From positions 1 to 64,000 of the forward strand of contig NZ_JXLL01000003.1 of the NCBI RefSeq assembly GCF_001316435.1: 64,000 nucleotides of DNA, given 5' to 3'. Positions 46,670-54,700 of the stretch are shown piece after piece (the stretch's first letter is position 1; the number at the start of each line of letters is the position of its first letter). The position numbers and the translations under genes were made by a program. The DNA is from Caloranaerobacter sp. TR13 (lineage in GTDB: Bacteria > Bacillota > Clostridia > Tissierellales > Thermohalobacteraceae). Below the pieces are notes generated by a model. The model did no database searches. It was not told the DNA's origin and saw only the letters and a program-made list of their open reading frames with translations.

Positions 46670-47992
46670 TTACAATAACTCTATATTTTCTCTATTTTTT
46701 ACATTTTTCATAGCATTTTTTGTATCAAATATATATTGAGAATTAGCCTGTACAAAATCATAATCAACTTTAGTGTGTGCAGTAGTAATTACAACTAAAT
46801 CAGCACCTTGTAATGCCTCTTTATTAAGTTCTTTTATACCATGTTTTGTCTTGCCTTTAAATTTGTAATTTTCAATATAAGGATCATAATAATCTACAAT
46901 ACATCCTTCTCTTTCAAAATTATGAATAACCTTTAAAGCTGGACTTTCTCTATAATCATCTATATCCTGTTTATATGCTACTCCTAGTATGAGTATTTTA
47001 GAGCCATTAAGCGGTTTGTTGAATCTATTAAGTATTTTACTACTTCTTTCTACTACATACTCTGGCATATAGTTATTTATCTCTCCTGAAATTTCTATAA
47101 GTCTTGTATGATAATCATATTCTCTAGCTTTCCATGTAAGATAGTATGGATCTAATGGTATACAATGACCTCCAAGTCCTGGACCTGGATAGAAAGCTTG
47201 GAAGCCATAAGGTTTTGTCTTCGCCGCTTCAATAACTTCCCATACATTAATTCCCATCCTATGACAAATTATAGCCATTTCATTTGCTAGCCCAATATTT
47301 ATATTTCTATATGTATTTTCAAGTATTTTTTCCATTTCAGCTACTTTGGGTGAAGACACTTCAAATACTTCGCCTTCAAGTACATTCCTATACATAGTAG
47401 CTGCAATTTCTGTTGAATCTTTCCCTACTCCACCTACTACTTTAGGAGTATTTTTTGTTTTATAAATTAGGTTGCCTGGATCTACCCTTTCAGGAGAAAA
47501 GGCTAAAAAGAAATCTTGTCCACATTTTAATCCTGAACCTTTTTCTAATATAGGAAGAAGTAGTTCTTCTGTTGTTCCTGGATATGTAGTGCTTTCCAAT
47601 ACTACAATAGAACCTTTTTTAAGATACTTTGATATTTCTATTGCAGAATTTTTAACGTAACTTATATCTGGTTGTTGATACTCATCTAAAGGCGTAGGTA
47701 CACATATTGCTATAAAATCTGCATCTTTTACAATAGAAAAATCAGTAGTTGCAGATAATAATCCTTTACTTACTAAATCTTTTAATTCAGAATCTACTAC
47801 ATCACCTATATAATTATGTCCTTGATTTACCATATCAACTTTTGATTTCTGTATATCAAAACCTACTGTTTTATAACCCGCCTTCGCTTTTTCAACTGCT
47901 AATGGTAGACCTACATAACCAAGCCCTATTACAGCTACTAAAGCAGTTTTGTTATAAATTTTATCTAATAATACTTCTTTATAAGTTTTCAA
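46670..47992 (-). CDS. UDP-N-acetyl-hexosamine 6-dehydrogenase (WbpA/WecC family)
   Basis: A 440-residue NAD-dependent nucleotide-sugar dehydrogenase performing a four-electron oxidation of C-6 to the uronic acid. N-terminal VAVIGLGYVGLPLAVEKA (about 19-36), the substrate segment LAFSPERVDPG and the catalytic cysteine in GLGGHCIPLDPYYL (about 262-275). The PLDPYY form is typical of UDP-GlcNAc/ManNAc rather than UDP-Glc dehydrogenases. With the following Gfo/Idh gene it likely makes 3-keto-UDP-GlcNAcA. Confidence 0.9.
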   Translation of the reverse strand: MKTYKEVLLDKIYNKTALVAVIGLGYVGLPLAVEKAKAGYKTVGFDIQKSKVDMVNQGHNYIGDVVDSELKDLVSKGLLSATTDFSIVKDADFIAICVPTPLDEYQQPDISYVKNSAIEISKYLKKGSIVVLESTTYPGTTEELLLPILEKGSGLKCGQDFFLAFSPERVDPGNLIYKTKNTPKVVGGVGKDSTEIAATMYRNVLEGEVFEVSSPKVAEMEKILENTYRNINIGLANEMAIICHRMGINVWEVIEAAKTKPYGFQAFYPGPGLGGHCIPLDPYYLTWKAREYDYHTRLIEISGEINNYMPEYVVERSSKILNRFNKPLNGSKILILGVAYKQDIDDYRESPALKVIHNFEREGCIVDYYDPYIENYKFKGKTKHGIKELNKEALQGADLVVITTAHTKVDYDFVQANSQYIFDTKNAMKNVKNRENIELL

Positions 47993-48006
47993 AATTTACA
48001 CCACCC

Positions 48007-48915
48007 TTATCTTATTGATTTAATAAATTCTATGAATTTAGAATGTTCAATCGCAAAATTACCAGTAACTGTAGTCCCTGAAGGTACATCTTTAGTTACT
48101 ACAGAGCCTAAACTTATCCTACAATTATCACCAATATTTATTCCATTAGAAACTGTTGCATTTACACCTAGCCAGCAATCCTTACCTACAACTACACGTC
48201 CAGATAACTTAACCCCTGCAGTTATAAAGGTTCTCTCTCCAATGTAATCATCGTGCGCAATATGTACAAAATTATCTAATTTTACATTATAGTCTAATAC
48301 AGTATCTCCACCAAGAACTCCACGATCTATACAACAATTATGTTGAATTTCTACATTGTCTCTAATAATAACCCTACCAGCAGTTGTAACTGGAATTACA
48401 TCATTTTTAACTTTAATAAATTGAAATCCACTAGTTCCAATCTGAGAACCAGATCTAATAATAACATTATCTCCTATTATTGTGCCTGGATGTATTACTA
48501 CTCCTGGTTCTATAATACAATTATCTCCGATTTCAATACTGTGCTCCCCAATAATAGCATCATTAGACACATCTGAAGTTTCGCTAATTTTGTTTTTGAA
48601 TTTTTTCCAATAAAATTCTGTTTTTGCTAACATATTATGTATCTCAAAAAATGCTCTTTTCGGGTCTTTGGCAATAATAACGCCATAATTTTTCAATTCA
48701 TCGTATCTTTTGTATATTTCTTCAGTACATATTATTCCAACAATATCTTTATTATTTATAATTGAATTAAAATATTTTTCATCAGAAATAAAACTCAAAA
48801 CTTTTTTATCTGGATATTTAGATGTAGCCATACCTAATGTATCAAATTCACAATTAGATTTTAGTAACCACTCTGTATTGTTATTACAAATCGATTTTAA
48901 ACTCATTTTCCTCAT
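48007..48915 (-). CDS. LpxD-like left-handed beta-helix N-acyltransferase
   Basis: A 302-residue acyltransferase. The N-terminal alpha/beta domain (about 1-105) resembles the uridine-binding domain of LpxD, and the hexapeptide-repeat beta-helix (about 112-290) contains HIAHDDYIG (about 218-226), where LpxD has its catalytic histidine. LpxD itself adds (R)-3-hydroxyacyl groups to an amino sugar of lipid A; no lipid A genes are expected or seen here. ATG at 48915 sits one base after the stop of a PhaJ-like hydratase gene. Inferred role: transfer of an (R)-3-hydroxyacyl group to the 3-amino group of a UDP-diamino-uronic acid, in place of the acetyltransferase WbpD. Confidence 0.8.
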   Translation of the reverse strand: MRKMSLKSICNNNTEWLLKSNCEFDTLGMATSKYPDKKVLSFISDEKYFNSIINNKDIVGIICTEEIYKRYDELKNYGVIIAKDPKRAFFEIHNMLAKTEFYWKKFKNKISETSDVSNDAIIGEHSIEIGDNCIIEPGVVIHPGTIIGDNVIIRSGSQIGTSGFQFIKVKNDVIPVTTAGRVIIRDNVEIQHNCCIDRGVLGGDTVLDYNVKLDNFVHIAHDDYIGERTFITAGVKLSGRVVVGKDCWLGVNATVSNGINIGDNCRISLGSVVTKDVPSGTTVTGNFAIEHSKFIEFIKSIR

Positions 48916-48916
48916 T

Positions 48917-49342
48917 CTAAACACGCTCCTTTGGTGGCATTACAATCGCTAATCCTTCAACTACAACTTTTCCTTCTTGATTCGTACAAGTTGTATCAAG
49001 TTTTATAATGTTTTTTTCTTTTATTATTTCTATTACTTTAACAGTAGCTTTGATAGTATCTCCAAATTTGACAGGGGCTTTAAATTTCAAATCTTGACCC
49101 AAATATATTGTTCCTGGGCCAGGTAATTGAACTCCCAAAACTGCAGATATCAAACTTGCTGTTAACATACCATGTGCTATTCTTTCTCCAAAAATAGTTT
49201 TTTTGGCTTCTACATCATTTAAATGTGCTGGATTAATATCTCCAGTAATCCCTGCAAAAAGGTAAACATCAGTTTCCGAAATGGTTTTTTGAAACGACGC
49301 ACTATCTCCGATATTAATTTCATTAATAGTTTTGCCTAACAT
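48917..49342 (-). CDS. MaoC/PhaJ-like (R)-specific enoyl-CoA hydratase
   Basis: A 141-residue hot-dog-fold hydratase with the (R)-hydratase motif in FAGITGDINPAHLN (about 29-42), giving the catalytic Asp and His, and the following RIAHGMLTASLISAVLG (about 54-70). PhaJ enzymes hydrate crotonyl-CoA or longer enoyl-CoA to (R)-3-hydroxyacyl-CoA. No polyhydroxyalkanoate or beta-oxidation genes are nearby; instead it is coupled (stop then one base then ATG) to an LpxD-like acyltransferase. It probably provides the acyl donor for that enzyme. Confidence 0.87.
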   Translation of the reverse strand: MLGKTINEINIGDSASFQKTISETDVYLFAGITGDINPAHLNDVEAKKTIFGERIAHGMLTASLISAVLGVQLPGPGTIYLGQDLKFKAPVKFGDTIKATVKVIEIIKEKNIIKLDTTCTNQEGKVVVEGLAIVMPPKERV

Positions 49343-49369
49343 TGCATAATCTCCTCCTTCTGTTAAGCG

Positions 49370-50557
49370 TTATTTATAATCCACCAAAGAATTTACTATA
49401 TATTCTCTTTGCTCTTTGCTTAATTCTGGATAAACTGGAATAGCAAATGTTCTTTCTGACAAATATTCTGCATTTGGCATATCCCCTAGTTCATATCCTA
49501 ATCCCTTATAAGCTTTTTGAAGATGCAATGGAACAGGATAATATATCCCTGTAGCTATACCTTTTTCTTTTAAATAACTTACTACATCAGCTCTTCTTTC
49601 TGATTGAAGTATATACATATGGTATACATGTTTTACATTTCTTTCTTCAAAAGGAGTTATAAATTTTGTGTCTTTTAAATTTTCATTATAAAACTTTACG
49701 TGTTCTCTTCTTAAATCATTCCATTTATCTAGTTCTTTTAATTTTACTCTTAATATAGCTGCTTGTATTTCATCTAATCTAGAATTATGGCCTATAATGT
49801 AGTTATAGTATTTAAATGGGTTATATATAGTATTATCGATACAATTATCTTCTTCCATATTTTCATCTATATTATTGAGTAAATTATAGGCTTTTTTCCC
49901 ATCAACACCACTGCCATGAGTCCTTAATGCTTTACATATAGTTGCAAAATTCTCATTATTAGTTACTATCATTCCTCCATCTCCAGCACAACCAAGGTTT
50001 TTTGTTGGAAAGAATGAAAAACATGCAATATCTCCTATAGTGCCTACCTTTTTACCTTTATACTCTGCTCCTATAGCTTGACAAGCATCTTCAATGACAT
50101 ATAAATTATGTTTTTTGGCAATAGCCATAATTTCATCCATATCAGCAGGTTGTCCAAAAATATGCACTGGCATAATAGCTTTAGTTTTTGAAGTAATTTT
50201 TTCTTCTATTTTACTAGGGTCAATATTAAAAGTATTTAATCTTACATCTACAAATACAGGAGTAGCACCAACTGCAGATATGCTTTCAGCAGTAGCAAAG
50301 AATGTAAATGGAGATGTTATTACTTCGTCTCCTTGTCCTATTCCTAGAGCTTTTAATGCTATAACTAGTGCATCAGTTCCATTACCAACAGATATAGCAT
50401 TTTTTGATCCTAAATATCGACACATTTCTTTTTCAAATTGCTTTACATTTTCACCCATTATGTAATTTGCTGCTGATAGGATTTCTAAGACATTTTGGTT
50501 TGCATCATTCTTTATAATTTCATATTGTTTCTTTAGGTCTATCAATGGAATTTGCAT
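49370..50557 (-). CDS. DegT/DnrJ/EryC1 sugar aminotransferase (WbpE-like)
   Basis: A 395-residue PLP enzyme. The cofactor lysine is expected at about 186 in SFFPTKNLGCAGDGGM; IDLKKQY near the N-terminus and GNGTDALVIALKALGIGQGD (about 59-78) are family marks. It would aminate the 3-keto sugar made by the WbpB-like enzyme using glutamate. Residues about 238-262 form an acidic insertion (DENMEEDN) not usual in the family. It directly precedes the hydratase and acyltransferase genes. Other DegT enzymes aminate 4-keto sugars, so the product of the 4,6-dehydratase is an alternative substrate. Confidence 0.9.
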   Translation of the reverse strand: MQIPLIDLKKQYEIIKNDANQNVLEILSAANYIMGENVKQFEKEMCRYLGSKNAISVGNGTDALVIALKALGIGQGDEVITSPFTFFATAESISAVGATPVFVDVRLNTFNIDPSKIEEKITSKTKAIMPVHIFGQPADMDEIMAIAKKHNLYVIEDACQAIGAEYKGKKVGTIGDIACFSFFPTKNLGCAGDGGMIVTNNENFATICKALRTHGSGVDGKKAYNLLNNIDENMEEDNCIDNTIYNPFKYYNYIIGHNSRLDEIQAAILRVKLKELDKWNDLRREHVKFYNENLKDTKFITPFEERNVKHVYHMYILQSERRADVVSYLKEKGIATGIYYPVPLHLQKAYKGLGYELGDMPNAEYLSERTFAIPVYPELSKEQREYIVNSLVDYK

Positions 50558-50580
50558 AATTTCACCTTCTTTTATGTTTA

Positions 50581-51810
50581 TTAATCTTCTAAAATTACTT
50601 TCTCTAACTTTTCAGTTAATATTTTAAAATCAAAATCTCGAGCAGCTTTTAAAGCATTGATACAATAAGTTTCATACTCTTTTTTTGGCATATTATAAAA
50701 TTTTAATATTCCTTCTGCTAATGCTTCAGCAGAACCACCTTTTACTGTAATTCCACAATTATACTGCTTTAAAATATCATAACCACAGTCTATATTTGAT
50801 AAAGTTGGTTTGCCTGATGCAAAGTAGTCAAACATCTTATTTAAACTTAAACCATATTTATATAAATCTATATTTTTTCCTGTAAATATGTTTAAATCTG
50901 ATTTGCTTAATATATTAGGAATATATTTTTTCTCAACCTTACCTTTAAATACTACATTGTTAACATTGTTGTTCTTTACATATTCTTCTAATTCTCGCTT
51001 TTGATATCCATCACCAAATAATATAAATTGAATATCCTTAATTCCCTTTTCTTGAATTATTTTTGCTGACTTAATTAAATAGCCAAGGGAATTTGTTATT
51101 CCCATTGAACCTGTATATATTACATTAAATTTCTCATTGTTGTCTAATTCTTTATCTATATACTCATTCTGCAATTTATTTTTATTAAATTCTTCTAAAT
51201 CTACACCATTATTTATATACCTAACTTTTGATGAATCTAGTCCAATACTTTCAACATAATCTTTACCACCAGGAAATGTGAAAATAAGTTTATCAGCTTT
51301 TTTATATATAAACTTTTCTAGTTTGTATAATATTCTTGCTGGGATACTATCTCTTTTTATTTTTCGCATTGCAACAAGTGTTTCAGGCCATAAATCTCTA
51401 GTTTCTGCTATGAATTTGGCATTATATCTCTTAGCTAGCCTATAACCTACAAGCCATGTTAAAGGATGTACTGATGAAGCGTATATTACATCAGGTTTTT
51501 CTAAATCAAACTTCTTTGACACTGACATTAAACCAATCGCATAATCTAACATGTTCTTTATTCTATCCTTACTATTTCCTTTATAACTACACGCTTTTAT
51601 AAAGACAAAAAGTACATCATTGAATTCTTTATACAAATATTTTCGTGAATCTAGTATTAAATTCTTATCGCTGTTATGTATAGTACTAGCTGCAAAAATC
51701 TTGACCTCATAACCCTTTTTTATTAAGTTTTCTGCAAATTTAAAATGACGCGACCAAGGTCCTAATTGAGGTGGTACTGCATAATGATTCAGTATCCATA
51801 TCTTTTTCAT
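50581..51810 (-). CDS. GT4-type glycosyltransferase (WbuB-like)
   Basis: A 409-residue GT-B glycosyltransferase beginning KKIWILNHYAVPPQLGPWSRH, the WbuB-type N-terminus (Gly/His-rich acceptor loop), with VIYTGSMGITNSLGYLIKSA in the middle and a SGKPTLSNIDCG donor region near 335-346. Members often transfer L-FucNAc or a similar amino sugar onto a lipid-linked GlcNAc-type residue. First complete gene after the initiating transferase and the epimerase scrap. GGAGTGATGTC precedes the ATG. Confidence 0.85.
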   Translation of the reverse strand: MKKIWILNHYAVPPQLGPWSRHFKFAENLIKKGYEVKIFAASTIHNSDKNLILDSRKYLYKEFNDVLFVFIKACSYKGNSKDRIKNMLDYAIGLMSVSKKFDLEKPDVIYASSVHPLTWLVGYRLAKRYNAKFIAETRDLWPETLVAMRKIKRDSIPARILYKLEKFIYKKADKLIFTFPGGKDYVESIGLDSSKVRYINNGVDLEEFNKNKLQNEYIDKELDNNEKFNVIYTGSMGITNSLGYLIKSAKIIQEKGIKDIQFILFGDGYQKRELEEYVKNNNVNNVVFKGKVEKKYIPNILSKSDLNIFTGKNIDLYKYGLSLNKMFDYFASGKPTLSNIDCGYDILKQYNCGITVKGGSAEALAEGILKFYNMPKKEYETYCINALKAARDFDFKILTEKLEKVILED

Positions 51811-52132
51811 GACATCACTCCATAAAGACTAATTTGTTATATAAAGTCTATCTTATTCTTAAAGAAACTTCTTTTACTGTTTAAAATATTATGATCTAAA
51901 AAATATTGAAAATTGAATCCTTTAATATTACCATGTTAAGCTTAACTTTAAAGTAAACTCTGTTAAATATTTGTATTTTGGGGTGTTTTACTCACAGATA
52001 ATATTTTATTTTCACTTATAAAATCTAAAGTTGTTTTCCTTGAACATCTACATGAAATAAGATATCATATTTAGAAAAATCTTTTTTTACCAGTTATTAG
52101 AATCTTCATACTAAATATTCCCCTTTTTAAAT
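51811..52132. other. spacer containing a scrap of a lost gene
   Basis: About 320 bases of A/T-rich sequence between the sugar transferase and the next glycosyltransferase. The part nearest the sugar transferase is a decayed epimerase-like start (52030-52109). From 51811 to 52020 all frames are broken by stops and I see no other feature. Confidence 0.6.
52030..52109 (-). pseudogene. remnant of an NAD-dependent sugar epimerase/dehydratase
   Basis: An ATG at 52109 with AAGGGGA nine bases upstream opens MKILITG, the usual start of extended SDR sugar epimerases. The reading frame is then lost, but the next frame reads KDFSKYDILFHV, matching the DFS.YDVVFHVAG segment found about 60 residues into WbpV/Gne-like epimerases. 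A deletion seems to have joined the two pieces; the rest of the gene is gone. It sits where an intact epimerase often lies, directly after the sugar transferase. Confidence 0.55.
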
Positions 52133-52771
52133 CTAATTTGACCTGATTTCCTCTTCTTTTATATTAGACAAATCATTTCTCACAAATTTACGTTCTCCAA
52201 ATACAATTACTCCAATTGTACGTATTATAATCTTTAAATCTAACCATAAACTAAAGTTTTCCACATAATAAACGTCATACTTATGTCTATCTTCAAGGGA
52301 TATGTAAATATTTCCACTTACTTGTGCAAGTCCAGTCAAACCAGGCCTCATTTGAAATCTTTTTAATTCTTCTTCAGTATAATCAGGAAGATAGTCCATT
52401 CTTTCAGGTCTAGGTCCAACAAGGCTCATTTCGCCCTTCAACACATTTAACAACTGAGGTATTTCATCAATTTTATATCTACGTAAAAACTTTCCAATAC
52501 GTGTTATTCGCTCATCATTGAGCATTACTTCTTTACCTTTAATCATTTTTTCAGAACCTAAACGCATAGTTCTAAATTTATAAACACTAAATGGTTTAGT
52601 ATTTAAACCTGGACGCCTTTGTATAAAAAGTACTGGTCCTGGAGAATCTAACTTAATAAGTATGGCAATCAACAACCAAAACGGAATGAAAACAATAAGG
52701 ACTAAAATGGAAAGAATTATATCTACAAGTCTTTTTAAGCTTTTTTGTATATTTAAACAGATTTTACTCAT
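52133..52771 (-). CDS. initiating bacterial sugar transferase (PglC/WcaJ C-terminal type)
   Basis: A 212-residue monotopic phosphoglycosyl transferase. One membrane-inserted hairpin (about 14-36) is followed by the catalytic core with FIQRRPGLNTKPFSVYKFRT and LRRYKIDEIPQLLNVLKGEMSLVGPRPE (in two pieces about 85-130). It moves a sugar 1-phosphate from a UDP sugar to undecaprenyl phosphate, starting the repeat unit. Lacks the N-terminal half of WbaP, like PglC. ATG at 52771 preferred (GAGGGTGA upstream), overlapping the formyltransferase gene by eight bases. Confidence 0.93.
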   Translation of the reverse strand: MSKICLNIQKSLKRLVDIILSILVLIVFIPFWLLIAILIKLDSPGPVLFIQRRPGLNTKPFSVYKFRTMRLGSEKMIKGKEVMLNDERITRIGKFLRRYKIDEIPQLLNVLKGEMSLVGPRPERMDYLPDYTEEELKRFQMRPGLTGLAQVSGNIYISLEDRHKYDVYYVENFSLWLDLKIIIRTIGVIVFGERKFVRNDLSNIKEEEIRSN

Positions 52772-53612
52772 TGATTTCACCCTCAAAAAATTCATATTCA
52801 GTTGGAATTAAATACCCATCCTTAAGCTTGATAGTTATGTCTGCACATTCGTTTTTAACATAATCACTAATTTCTGCAGTCCATATCCTAATAATTCCAT
52901 TAGTAGTGCGATAAAAAGCACCCGGATAAGGTTTAGTAACAGCTCTTACCATTCTTTCAGCTTCACTTATTGTCATTTCATCTTTTATTTCACCGTCCTC
53001 AGGCCTTCTACCCGGCCAATAGGTTGCAAGTGCTTCATCTTGAGAAATCATCTCAACTTTATTTTCTGTTATATCATTCCAATACTTTGATATTAGTGTA
53101 ATATGTGCATCATTAACTTTTTTATATAACGTGGTAGCAGTTTCTTTAGGCTCAATTGGAATCTTTACCTGACCAATTATAGGTCCAGTGTCAACGCCTT
53201 CATCTAATTTAAACATTGTAACACCTGTTTCATCTAACCCTTTTAATATAGCCCAAGGTACTGCTGCTCTACCTCTCCCAATTGGTAATAATGTAGGATG
53301 CATACCAATACATCCAAGATTAGGAGTTTTTAATAATTCTGATTTTGCTATTTGAGACCAACCTATAATAAACAGCCAATCTATTTGGTACTTTTTAAGT
53401 GCATTAATCACTTCACGATCATTAATGTTATTAATTTTCAATAACGGTATATTATGTTTATTCGAAAAATCATCTAGATAAATTCTACCCGACTTGTTTT
53501 TTGCTTTTTCATCTTTTAAAGTAATTAATAAATCAAGTTTTCCACCAATTCTATATATCTCTTCTATACAACTTAGTCCTAACTGAACACAAGTTGCAAA
53601 AGCCATTCTCAT
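52764..53612 (-). CDS. formyltransferase-family protein (sugar N-formyltransferase-like)
   Basis: A 282-residue protein of the methionyl-tRNA/sugar formyltransferase family, using 10-formyltetrahydrofolate. The active-site region reads GMHPTLLPIGRGRAAVP (about 103-119) and the catalytic Asp lies in DEGVDTG (about 137-143). In the classical enzymes the motif is Asn-x-His; here the Asn position appears as Gly103 while His105 and Asp are kept. ATG at 53612 has GGAGTGA seven bases upstream. It is 16 bases after a PIG-L deacetylase gene, so an acetyl group on an amino sugar may be removed and replaced by formyl. Confidence 0.8.
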   Translation of the reverse strand: MRMAFATCVQLGLSCIEEIYRIGGKLDLLITLKDEKAKNKSGRIYLDDFSNKHNIPLLKINNINDREVINALKKYQIDWLFIIGWSQIAKSELLKTPNLGCIGMHPTLLPIGRGRAAVPWAILKGLDETGVTMFKLDEGVDTGPIIGQVKIPIEPKETATTLYKKVNDAHITLISKYWNDITENKVEMISQDEALATYWPGRRPEDGEIKDEMTISEAERMVRAVTKPYPGAFYRTTNGIIRIWTAEISDYVKNECADITIKLKDGYLIPTEYEFFEGEINE

Positions 53613-53628
53613 ATACTTCACTCCATAA

Positions 53629-54318
53629 CTAGATATTTGTATTAATTCTTCTAAATACACTCTCAAAAGCTTCAGCATATCGTACTCCTGCTTGACTGCC
53701 TCTATATGCAGCTAGACCTTTAAGAGATTCGTTACTCCTTGGGTGTGGATAATCGCGCATAACCCCTCGATAAGCAGAAAGGGCTTCGATTTTTTTATCT
53801 ATTCTTTCCTCTCCCACTTCTATAAAAACATTCGGAATAAACTGTCTTGTACTAGTATTTAGAGCCCATTCTGTAGCTGATGGTACCTCCATGAATAATA
53901 ATTCCCTAATCGGTTTAACATCTGGTCTCCTTTGAAATAGTCTTATAGCAGCTTGACATGCTATAGAAGTATGGTAATGGTCATTATTTAAATCTGCAGG
54001 ATGATGGGTAAAAACCACTTCAGCACCTGTTTCTATAATCGCTTTTTCTATAAATTTTACTAATTCTAAATGTTTAACAGTATTGAAGGCTATATTAGGA
54101 AATGATCCCTTAATTACCTTATTCACACCTAAAATGTTTATAGCTTGATTAATATCTTGATTTAATAATTCTATTGTTGGCCTATTATTACGGACTTCCA
54201 CTTCACCAGATAAAATACATACATTCACTTCATAACCAGCTTGTGAAAGTTTTAAAATTGTAGCTCCTGCCCCTAGCACTTCATCGTCTGGATGTGCTAC
54301 AACAACAAGATAAGACAA
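53629..54318 (-). CDS. PIG-L family N-deacetylase
   Basis: A 229-residue zinc deacetylase of the PIG-L/LmbE family. Metal motif AHPDDEVLG near the N-terminus (about 8-16) and a distal FTHHPADLNNDHY (about 107-119). Family members deacetylate N-acetylglucosamine derivatives. A TTG start at 54318 is preferred: GGTGATGG lies five bases before it and the protein then begins just before the VVVAHPDDE strand; GTG 54330 or ATG 54327 are alternatives that overlap the ribosome site. Paired with the formyltransferase downstream. Confidence 0.86.
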   Translation of the reverse strand: MSYLVVVAHPDDEVLGAGATILKLSQAGYEVNVCILSGEVEVRNNRPTIELLNQDINQAINILGVNKVIKGSFPNIAFNTVKHLELVKFIEKAIIETGAEVVFTHHPADLNNDHYHTSIACQAAIRLFQRRPDVKPIRELLFMEVPSATEWALNTSTRQFIPNVFIEVGEERIDKKIEALSAYRGVMRDYPHPRSNESLKGLAAYRGSQAGVRYAEAFESVFRRINTNI

Positions 54319-54330
54319 TAAAACCATCAC

Positions 54331-54700
54331 CTTTCATTCGTTATATTTACCTATTGCTACAAAATTGCTTCAAAAGTACACACAACCAAGTAATTCTAAT
54401 GGTTTGAATACACTCTCAACACTAAAAATCAGCTTTTTTTCATATCTCAATAACTCTCCAAAACATTAAAACTACTGTGTTTTATCTTCTTCCACTTTGA
54501 AACTCATAGATTTCTACATTCTCTTGCAGAATATAACTTCTAAAATCATCTCCTAATTTAGCCAATTCTTTAAGTTTTGTCATAGTATATACATTTAGTA
54601 TTTGTCTAATTTATTACATTTTTAGCAAAATATATTCTACACAAATTTGCAAATTCCTTCAATAAATATTCATTACTTTACCTAAATTAACAAATAATCG
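54331..54700. other. spacer with no credible gene
   Basis: About 370 A/T-rich bases between the ligase-like gene and the PIG-L gene. A 33-codon minus-strand open frame (54482-54583) begins MTKLKELAKLGDDFRSYIL but has no ribosome site and may be a scrap of a lost gene. No hairpin or promoter was convincing. Confidence 0.5.

Noticed and set aside
48007-48915. LpxD of lipid A synthesis
   Set aside because: No other lpx genes in the window, Gram-positive-type gene content and a polysaccharide operon setting; the fold is LpxD-like but the pathway is not lipid A.
54482-54583. 33-codon open frame MTKLKELAKLGDDF...
   Set aside because: No ribosome site and too short; noted only as a possible scrap of a lost gene.
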